This document shows positions 57,615-64,000 of a DNA stretch of 64,000 nucleotides, piece by piece. Both the position numbers and the translations under genes were made by a program. Location of the stretch: contig NZ_JAOQJL010000007.1 in assembly GCF_025566965.1 (NCBI RefSeq), positions 1 through 64,000 of the forward strand, in the 5' to 3' direction. The DNA comes from Blautia_A ammoniilytica. Lineage in GTDB: Bacteria; Bacillota; Clostridia; Lachnospirales; Lachnospiraceae. The notes beneath the pieces were generated by a model that saw nothing but the letters and a program-made list of their open reading frames with translations, had not been told where the DNA came from and did not search any database. Within the stretch, counting starts at the first letter, position 1; each line of letters opens with the position of its first letter.

Positions 57615-58355
57615 TCAATCAAAAAACTGGATTCCCATAAGAGTCAGGCCTTTTGCCGGTGCGGTAGGCCCTGCTGCCTCCCTGTCACAGGCATCCAGGA
57701 TATCCTTGATCTTCTCTGGTGGATACTGACCATTGCCGATCTCGATCAATGTACCAGAAATGATCCTTACCATATTATAAAGAAATCCGGTTCCGGTTAC
57801 CTGGATCGTTACCACATCTCCGTCTCGCCATACGTCCATTCCTGTAATGGTACGAATGGTTGTCTTTACCTGGGCCTTCGCCCCGCAAAAGCTGGCAAAA
57901 TCATGACGTCCGATGAGAAAAGAAGTGGCTTCTCTCATCTTATCCACATCCAGCTTGTAATGGTAAAAATATGAATACAGCCGTTCTGTAGGTACAGGAA
58001 ATTTGCGATTAAGGATCCGGTACTGATAAGTCTTTTCGCTGTCACAATACCTGGGATGAAAATCCGGATCCACTTCTTCAGAAAGCTGGATGCGGATATC
58101 CTCCGGAAGCCTCTGATTCAGAGCATAAGAAATCTTTTCGCCCGGAATCCGTGTCTCAGTATCAAATACAGCCACATTTCCCATTGCATGCACCCCTGCA
58201 TCTGTACGGCTGGCTCCAATGGTCTCGATCTGTTCTCCCAGCAGCTGGGATAAGGTTTCATTCAAAACGCTTTGTACCGTAATCCCATTTGGCTGCACCT
58301 GCCATCCACTGTAATTGGTTCCATCGTACGCTACTACAAGTCCGATTCTTTTCAT
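57615..58355 (-). CDS. truA: tRNA pseudouridine(38-40) synthase
   Basis: The protein has 246 residues, the usual size. The catalytic Asp lies in GASRTDAGVHAMGN. The N-terminal VAYDGTNYSGWQVQPNGIT and the later GTGFLYNMVRIISGTL are signature segments. It modifies U38-U40 in tRNA anticodon arms. It starts 3 bases after the end of ecfT, the common Firmicutes order. Confidence 0.97.
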   Translation of the reverse strand: MKRIGLVVAYDGTNYSGWQVQPNGITVQSVLNETLSQLLGEQIETIGASRTDAGVHAMGNVAVFDTETRIPGEKISYALNQRLPEDIRIQLSEEVDPDFHPRYCDSEKTYQYRILNRKFPVPTERLYSYFYHYKLDVDKMREATSFLIGRHDFASFCGAKAQVKTTIRTITGMDVWRDGDVVTIQVTGTGFLYNMVRIISGTLIEIGNGQYPPEKIKDILDACDREAAGPTAPAKGLTLMGIQFFD

Positions 58356-58358
58356 ATT

Positions 58359-59162
58359 TTATATCCCCACTACCCGAAACAGGATTGCAATTGCCAGATA
58401 TCCGGTCAGAATCCCATAGGCTGCATAATCCCTGCCTGCATATTTCAAAGGTTTCATCTGTGTCCTGTCATCTCCGCCATGATAGCACCTTGCTTCCATG
58501 GCCATTGCCAGATCATTGGCACGACGAAAAGCTGAAATAAACAACGGAACAAGCAGCGGAACCATATTCTTTGCTTTCTGTATCAGATTTCCGTTTTCAA
58601 AGTCTGCTCCTCTTGCAATCTGCGCTTTCATGATCTTATCTGTCTCTTCCAGCAAAATAGGAATAAATCGAAGTGCAATGGACATCATCATTGCAATCTC
58701 GTGAACCGGAACATGGATCTTATTCAAAGGACGAAGCTGACGTTCTAATCCATCGGTAAGCTGATTGGGTGTTGTGGTAAGAGTCATAATGGAAGATCCG
58801 ATCACCAGATAGATCAGACGTATCGCCATTCTCCCTGCCAGCACCAGACCTTCTTTTGTCACCTTAATAAATCCCCAACGCCATAACACTTCGCCTGGTG
58901 TAAGGATAATATTAAAAACAATAGTAAATAACAAAAGTACAAAAATCGCTTTCAGGCCTTTAAAAATAAATTTAACAGGTACCTTGGAAATCAGGATCAC
59001 GCTGCCCAGAAATACTGTAGCAACCAAATATCCCCAAAATGTATGAAAAGCAAACACTGAAACAATAAACATCAATGTACCCAAAAGCTTAGTTCTTGGA
59101 TCCAGCTTATGAATCAGAGAATCGGCAGGATAATACTGTCCAATGGTAATATCTCTAATCAT
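58359..59162 (-). CDS. ecfT: Energy-coupling factor T component
   Basis: The protein has 267 residues, with five or so membrane segments and coupling motifs ARGADFENG and AMEARCYHGG. With the two ATPases upstream it forms the shared ECF module that serves many vitamin S components. The start overlaps the end of ecfA2 by 8 bases. Confidence 0.93.
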   Translation of the reverse strand: MIRDITIGQYYPADSLIHKLDPRTKLLGTLMFIVSVFAFHTFWGYLVATVFLGSVILISKVPVKFIFKGLKAIFVLLLFTIVFNIILTPGEVLWRWGFIKVTKEGLVLAGRMAIRLIYLVIGSSIMTLTTTPNQLTDGLERQLRPLNKIHVPVHEIAMMMSIALRFIPILLEETDKIMKAQIARGADFENGNLIQKAKNMVPLLVPLFISAFRRANDLAMAMEARCYHGGDDRTQMKPLKYAGRDYAAYGILTGYLAIAILFRVVGI

Positions 59163-60021
59163 CTGCCTTTCCTCCCTTCTTCAGTGCTTTCAGAATGCTG
59201 TCTTTTGCTTCTTCCACAGTGATGGCATTTACATCCACATCCAGCCCTTTTTCCTTCAGGGCATGCATAATATAAGTGATCTGCGGAGCTGCCAGCCCCA
59301 TTTTTTCCAGTTCCTGATAATGGGAAAATACCTTTCTTGGTGTGTCATCAAATACAGCTTCACCATGATTCATAACCACCAGCCGTTCCACATACTTGGC
59401 AATATCTTCCATACTGTGAGATACAAGGATAATGGTGATGCCGCGCATTTTATGAAGGAGCTGGATCTGATCCAGGATATCATCACGGCCTTTAGGATCC
59501 AATCCTGCAGTAGGCTCATCAAGAATCAGGATCTTTGGATTCATTGCCAACACACCTGCAATGGCAACTCTTTTTTTCTGTCCTCCGGAAAGTTCAAAGG
59601 GTGATTTACTGAAATACTCTTCTTTAAATCCAACATGGGCAAGGGCCTTTCTGGCTTCTTTCTCAGCCTCCTCCCGGCTCAGTCCCTGATTCATAGGTCC
59701 AAAGCATACATCGGATAAAACATCACTTTCAAAAAGCTGATGCTCTGGATACTGGAATACCAGCCCAACCTCACTTCGCAGCTTTCTGCGGTCATATTTT
59801 TCTTCCCATATATCCTCTCCATTATAAAGGATCGTGCCTGAGGTAGGACGGATCAGCGCATTGAAATGCTGAATCAATGTGGATTTTCCACTGCCTGTAT
59901 GGCCAATGATCCCCATAAACTGTCCATCTGGGATCACAAGGTTAATATTTTTTAATGCATGTATCTCATAAGCCGTTTCCGGGCTGTACGTATAGGTAAC
60001 ATTCTTAAGTTCTATTGACAT
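59155..60021 (-). CDS. ecfA2: Energy-coupling factor ATPase 2
   Basis: The protein has 288 residues. Walker A GHTGSGKST, signature FELSGGQKKRVAIAG, Walker B LILDEPTAGLDP and the H-loop VSHSMED are intact. It pairs with EcfA1 and overlaps it by 10 bases. The order A1-A2-T-truA is standard in Firmicutes. Confidence 0.95.
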   Translation of the reverse strand: MSIELKNVTYTYSPETAYEIHALKNINLVIPDGQFMGIIGHTGSGKSTLIQHFNALIRPTSGTILYNGEDIWEEKYDRRKLRSEVGLVFQYPEHQLFESDVLSDVCFGPMNQGLSREEAEKEARKALAHVGFKEEYFSKSPFELSGGQKKRVAIAGVLAMNPKILILDEPTAGLDPKGRDDILDQIQLLHKMRGITIILVSHSMEDIAKYVERLVVMNHGEAVFDDTPRKVFSHYQELEKMGLAAPQITYIMHALKEKGLDVDVNAITVEEAKDSILKALKKGGKADD

Positions 60022-60857
60022 AATGCACTCACCAATTCCTCTGTTGTCAGTATTCCCTCCGGGATATCCACACCAGCCTCATGAAGTTCATGAGCCAGCA
60101 AAGTTACCTGGGGAACATCCAGTCTGTATTCCTTCAGTCTTTCCACCTGTGAAAAGATCTCCCTTGGAGTTCCCTGCATAACAATCTTACCGCTGTCCAT
60201 TACATAAACCTTGTCCGCATGGATGACTTCTTCCATATAGTGAGTGATCAGAATCACTGTCACATTTTCTTTCTTATTCAGTTCGGAAACTGCTTCCAGA
60301 ACCTCATGCCTGCCATTCGGGTCCAACATAGCTGTGGGCTCATCCAGAACAATGCACTGAGGTCGCATGGCCATTACACCTGCAATGGCAACTCTCTGCT
60401 TCTGTCCTCCGGAAAGCTTGTTAGGTGAATGGTGGCGGTATGCTGTCATCCCTGTTTTTCTCAGACTGTCACCCACACGTTTCCAGATATCCTCTGTAGG
60501 CACACCCATATTTTCAGGGCCAAAGCCTACGTCCTCCTCAACAACAGTTCCAATGATCTGATTGTCCGGATTCTGAAAAACCATTCCTGCTTTCTGGCGG
60601 ATCTTCCACAATTCCTGCTCCTTGGATGTATCCATATCATCCACCCAGATCGTCCCCTCGGAAGGAAGGAGCAGTGCATTTAATTGCTTTGCCAGTGTGG
60701 ACTTCCCAGAACCGTTATGTCCCAGGATAGCCACAAAGCTCCCGGCTTCAATGTCCAGGTTTATATCATCGACGGCTCTCTGCATTTCCTGCACATTGCC
60801 GTCTTCGTCATACTTGAAATAGTCAAATCCCAGCTTGAACGCCTTAATTATTCCCAT
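60012..60857 (-). CDS. ecfA1: Energy-coupling factor ATPase 1
   Basis: The protein has 281 residues. Walker A GHNGSGKST, signature NKLSGGQKQRVAIAG and Walker B VLDEPTAMLDP are intact. It begins one base after engB stops, so the ECF module is read from the same transcript as engB. Confidence 0.95.
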   Translation of the reverse strand: MGIIKAFKLGFDYFKYDEDGNVQEMQRAVDDINLDIEAGSFVAILGHNGSGKSTLAKQLNALLLPSEGTIWVDDMDTSKEQELWKIRQKAGMVFQNPDNQIIGTVVEEDVGFGPENMGVPTEDIWKRVGDSLRKTGMTAYRHHSPNKLSGGQKQRVAIAGVMAMRPQCIVLDEPTAMLDPNGRHEVLEAVSELNKKENVTVILITHYMEEVIHADKVYVMDSGKIVMQGTPREIFSQVERLKEYRLDVPQVTLLAHELHEAGVDIPEGILTTEELVSALCQ

Positions 60858-60858
60858 A

Positions 60859-61485
60859 TTATTTCTCCTGTAAGTTGGTCTGCTCAGTAACTGCCGGAAT
60901 CTGTCCGGTCAATTCATCGATCAATGCCCAGATCTCATCTCTTCCTTGCTTTGTCTCAGCAGAAAATGGGATCATAATGCTTCCAGGCCGGAGATTCAAC
61001 CCGGTTTTGATCGCTTTAAGATTTTTCTGTATCTGGCTGCGCTTTAATTTGTCCATTTTGGTTGCAATGATAATAGGATTGTAGCCGTTATGTACCACCC
61101 AATCATACATCATCTTATCATTTGCAGAAGGATCATGTCGGATATCCACCAGCAGAAATACTGCTTTCAATACTTTTGAAGTATGAAGATACCTTTCGAT
61201 CATCTTTCCCCATTTTTCTTTTTCAGATTGGGGAACCTTCGCATATCCGTATCCTGGAAGATCTACAAGATAAATACTTTCGTTTATATTGTAGAAATTA
61301 ATGGTCTGAGTCTTGCCTGGCTGCGCACTTGTCCTTGCAAGAGCCTTTCGGTTCACCAGGCTGTTGATCAGTGATGACTTTCCTACATTGGACTTTCCTG
61401 CAAATGCCACTTCCGGTCTTCCTGTATCCGGAAGTTTACTGGTGATCCCGCACACAATATCTAATGAAACATTTTTAATTACCAT
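60859..61485 (-). CDS. engB: Ribosome-biogenesis GTPase EngB/YsxC
   Basis: The protein has 208 residues. GTPase motifs are GKSNVGKSSLIN (G1), DLPGYGYAK (G3) and TKMDKLKR (G4). It is needed for 50S subunit maturation. It follows lon by 48 bases, the classical clpX-lon-ysxC arrangement, and is joined tightly to ecfA1. Confidence 0.96.
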   Translation of the reverse strand: MVIKNVSLDIVCGITSKLPDTGRPEVAFAGKSNVGKSSLINSLVNRKALARTSAQPGKTQTINFYNINESIYLVDLPGYGYAKVPQSEKEKWGKMIERYLHTSKVLKAVFLLVDIRHDPSANDKMMYDWVVHNGYNPIIIATKMDKLKRSQIQKNLKAIKTGLNLRPGSIMIPFSAETKQGRDEIWALIDELTGQIPAVTEQTNLQEK

Positions 61486-61533
61486 GTAATAATCTCCTTT
61501 GCTGCCATGGAACCGCCTTTTTATGCAAAGCCT

Positions 61534-63858
61534 TTATTTTTTTCCGGAGGAAAGGGCATGCTCCAGAACCTGTCCCATTGTTTCCACATAACAGATTTTC
61601 AGATCTTTCGTAATCTCTTTATCCATTTCCTGGACATCCCTTTTATTTTCCTTTGGAACCAGGACTTCTTTGATCCCTGCGTATTTTGCTGCCAGAAGCT
61701 TTTCTTTCAGACCTCCGATAGGAAGGACTCTTCCTCTCAGAGTGATCTCTCCTGTCATAGCTACCTCAGCCCGTACAGGAACCTGGATTACAGCTGACAA
61801 AATAGCAGTGGCCATGGTAATGCCGGCTGAAGGTCCATCCTTTGGTACAGCGCCCTCCGGGATATGTACATGAATGTCGTTTTCCCTGAAAAATTCAGGA
61901 AGGATCCCATATTTCCCGGCTACAGAACGAATATAGCTGATACCAGCCTGTGCAGATTCTTTCATTACATCTCCCAGCTGACCGGTAAGAAGAAGTTCCC
62001 CTTTTCCCGGCATTACATTTACTTCGATCTGAAGTGTGTCGCCACCCACCTGAGTCCATGCCAGTCCACGTGCAATACCAATTTCATCTTTTTTATTTGC
62101 CATCAGGTAATCATATCTTTCTTTTCCAAGGTACTCTGAAAGATTCTTCCCGGTTACACGTATCTTATCCTTTCCCTGTTCCATAATTGCTCTTGCAGTT
62201 TTTCTGCAGATCCTGCCAATACACCGCTCCAGGGAACGTACACCTGCTTCTTTTGTATAATTATTAATCATCTTACGGACAGCGCTGCCCTGTATGGTAA
62301 GCATGTCCTTACTGATGCCATTGATTTCCATCTGCTTTGGAATAAGATGCTCTTTGGCAATATGCTCTTTTTCATTTTCTGTATAACCGGAAATATCCAA
62401 AATCTCCATACGGTCAAGAAGCGGTCTTGGAATGCCTTGCAGATCATTCGCAGTTGCAATAAAAAGAACCTCTGAAAGATCCTGAGGGATCTCTACATAA
62501 TGGTCATTAAATCTGCTGTTCTGTTCAGGATCAAGAACCTCGAGAAGTGCTGATGATGTATCTCCCTTGTAATCACTGCTGGTCTTGTCAATCTCATCAA
62601 GCAGGATCAGCGGATTGCTTACACCAGCCTGTGCAAGAGCTGCAGTCACCCTTCCAGGCATTGCTCCCACGTAGGTTTTCCTGTGTCCCCGGATCTCTGC
62701 CTCATCACGTACACCGCCCAAACAGATCCTCACATATTTTTTATCCAATGCCTCTGCTACAGACCTGGCAATAGAGGTTTTTCCGGTACCCGGAGGTCCT
62801 ACCAGACACAGGATCGGGCTTTTACCCTTATGGGTCAGGCTTCTTACAGAAAGAAATTCCATGATCCTCTCTTTTATTTCCTTCAGTCCGTAATGTCCTT
62901 TTTGCAGGATCTTCCATGCCTTTTCAAGGTCTTCTGAATCCTGTGACCGCTTATCCCATGGAAGGGAAAGCAGTGTTTCTATATAGCTGCGCTCTACTGT
63001 GCTTTCTGCACTGTTGCCATTAATACTTTTGAAACGGTCAATTTCTTTGTTGATCTTCTCTTTTATTTCTTTTGATGCCTGCAGTTCTTTTAGTCTTTTC
63101 CTGTATTCTTCAGCATCATCCAGAATATTATTCTCACCCAGTTCCTCCCGGATCACCTTTAACTGCTCCCGGAGAATGTACTCCCGCTGATTCTTATCTA
63201 CCCTGGCTTTCAGCTTCTGCTGAAGTTCTTTGGTAATGCCCAAAAGATCGATTTCATTGGTGAGAAGTGCGCCGAGTACTTCGTACTGCTCCTCAAGGCC
63301 TGACGCTTCAAGAAATCTCTGCCTGTTCTGATAGGTAAGAGGCAGATTCACAGCAACCTGCTGGATCAGTTCTTCCACATCTGCAATATCCAGAATACGT
63401 ACTGCCATCTCCTTACTCATCTTACCATTGTCCTGGCAATACTGCTGGAAAAGGTCATGAATGCTGCGATGCATGGCAGCCTTTACCGGTGCCTGCAGCT
63501 CTTCTTCCTCCTGCCGGATCATGGAAACCTCAGCCTTAAGATAAGGCTCTTCCTGATCCAGGGCCAATAAATCCGCTTTTTCTGTTCCTTCTACCAGAAC
63601 CCTTAAAAGATTCTGGGGAAGCTTTACTACTTGTTTTACATAGGCGATCGTTCCGGTCTGATATAAATCCCGGAGTTCTGGTGTTTCCTGCCTGGAATTT
63701 CTCTGTGTCACCAGAAAAATCTTCTGGTCCTGGACCATTGCTGCCTCAATCGCCTTCATGGAACGCTTGCGGCTTATATCAAAATGAACAACCATTCCCG
63801 GAAGAATAGTAGTTCCCCTAAGTGCTATGGCAGGCATTATAATGACTGGTTCACTCAT
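61534..63858 (-). CDS. lon: ATP-dependent protease Lon
   Basis: The protein has 774 residues, full length. The N-terminal substrate domain is followed by the AAA+ module with GPPGTGKTSIARSVAEALDK-type Walker A (about 355) and a C-terminal peptidase with catalytic Ser in DGPSAGITMA (about 675) and the Lys partner further on. It degrades misfolded and regulatory proteins. It lies 18 bases after clpX on the same strand. Confidence 0.97.
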   Translation of the reverse strand: MSEPVIIMPAIALRGTTILPGMVVHFDISRKRSMKAIEAAMVQDQKIFLVTQRNSRQETPELRDLYQTGTIAYVKQVVKLPQNLLRVLVEGTEKADLLALDQEEPYLKAEVSMIRQEEEELQAPVKAAMHRSIHDLFQQYCQDNGKMSKEMAVRILDIADVEELIQQVAVNLPLTYQNRQRFLEASGLEEQYEVLGALLTNEIDLLGITKELQQKLKARVDKNQREYILREQLKVIREELGENNILDDAEEYRKRLKELQASKEIKEKINKEIDRFKSINGNSAESTVERSYIETLLSLPWDKRSQDSEDLEKAWKILQKGHYGLKEIKERIMEFLSVRSLTHKGKSPILCLVGPPGTGKTSIARSVAEALDKKYVRICLGGVRDEAEIRGHRKTYVGAMPGRVTAALAQAGVSNPLILLDEIDKTSSDYKGDTSSALLEVLDPEQNSRFNDHYVEIPQDLSEVLFIATANDLQGIPRPLLDRMEILDISGYTENEKEHIAKEHLIPKQMEINGISKDMLTIQGSAVRKMINNYTKEAGVRSLERCIGRICRKTARAIMEQGKDKIRVTGKNLSEYLGKERYDYLMANKKDEIGIARGLAWTQVGGDTLQIEVNVMPGKGELLLTGQLGDVMKESAQAGISYIRSVAGKYGILPEFFRENDIHVHIPEGAVPKDGPSAGITMATAILSAVIQVPVRAEVAMTGEITLRGRVLPIGGLKEKLLAAKYAGIKEVLVPKENKRDVQEMDKEITKDLKICYVETMGQVLEHALSSGKK

Positions 63859-63876
63859 CTATTGTCTATCCCTTCA

Positions 63877-64000
63877 TCAGGCTGTTTCCGGGGTTCCGCT
63901 TTTCTTGACCCTTGGACTTTTACGGCCTGCCGGTTGTGCCGGAGCTTCTCCCCGGACAATCTCCGGTTTGCCGGTTCCCTCTACAACCTCTTTAGTAATA
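63877..64000 (-). CDS. clpX: ClpX, C-terminal end (runs off window)
   Basis: The last 40 codons of a minus-strand frame read ITKEVVEGTGKPEIVRGEAP and end in a basic, Pro-rich tail with TGA at 63877-63879. The TKEVVEGTGKP pattern and the place before lon fit the ClpX C-terminus; the ATPase part is outside the window. Confidence 0.75.
   Translation of the reverse strand, partial: ITKEVVEGTGKPEIVRGEAPAQPAGRKSPRVKKSGTPETA

Overview
The window reads as a Clostridia (Lachnospiraceae-like) chromosome carrying one integrated integrative and conjugative element (ICE) of about 51.8 kb. The host assignment is inferred from the protein style of L13, S9, TruA, EcfA/EcfT, EngB, Lon and ClpX and from the gene order clpX-lon-engB-ecfA1-ecfA2-ecfT-truA. 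It is not backed by a database search. I see no rRNA, tRNA or CRISPR array.

Layout. 1-249: 5' part of an IS1182-type transposase. 532-3604: hybrid-cluster protein (hcp) and its ferredoxin, divergent from a Crp/Fnr regulator. 3640-4548: gene relics (an MFS fragment, an unknown coding remnant and a decayed tyrosine integrase). 4681-4811: the rpsI terminator plus displaced rpsI 3' tails, forming the left junction. 4798-56572: the ICE. 56525-64000: rpsI-rplM, then the host operon clpX (partial)-lon-engB-ecfA1-ecfA2-ecfT-truA, all on the minus strand.

The ICE is integrated in the 3' end of rpsI. A shared 14-bp core lies at 4798-4811 and 56559-56572. The element brings its own last 11 S9 codons, which differ from the displaced copy only at synonymous positions. 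From left to right it holds two paralogous tyrosine integrases, xis, a MazF-like toxin with a zinc ribbon, a GC-rich non-coding stretch with strong hairpins, a sigma-70-like factor, an XRE regulator and a Cys-rich KTR protein. Next comes an AT-rich cargo operon: TetR, two ABC exporter-type half transporters, fused ECF ATPases, EcfT, an S component and a DtxR-type repressor. The transfer region follows: CHAP hydrolase, sortase B, VirB4, PrgI, VirB6-like, Maff2-like, VirD4, PcfB, MOBP relaxase and MobC with a palindrome-rich oriT candidate. After that come a fused HipB-HipA-like gene, a TOPRIM primase-like gene, a 3253-residue methyltransferase-helicase with tnpV nested in another frame, several small conserved ICE proteins, a thioester/SpaA surface adhesin, and ParB/ParA.

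How it fits together (inference). Int and Xis recombine at the rpsI core. Relaxase and MobC nick oriT, VirD4 and VirB4/VirB6/PrgI move the DNA, CHAP opens the wall, and sortase B anchors the adhesin. ParAB and two toxin-like modules may stabilise the element, and the giant protein probably protects incoming DNA. The cargo looks like metal-regulated uptake of a siderophore-like ligand, with no biosynthetic genes. Base composition supports a mosaic: the transfer region is visibly GC-rich, while the cargo (10.6-18.1 kb) and the host flanks are AT-richer.
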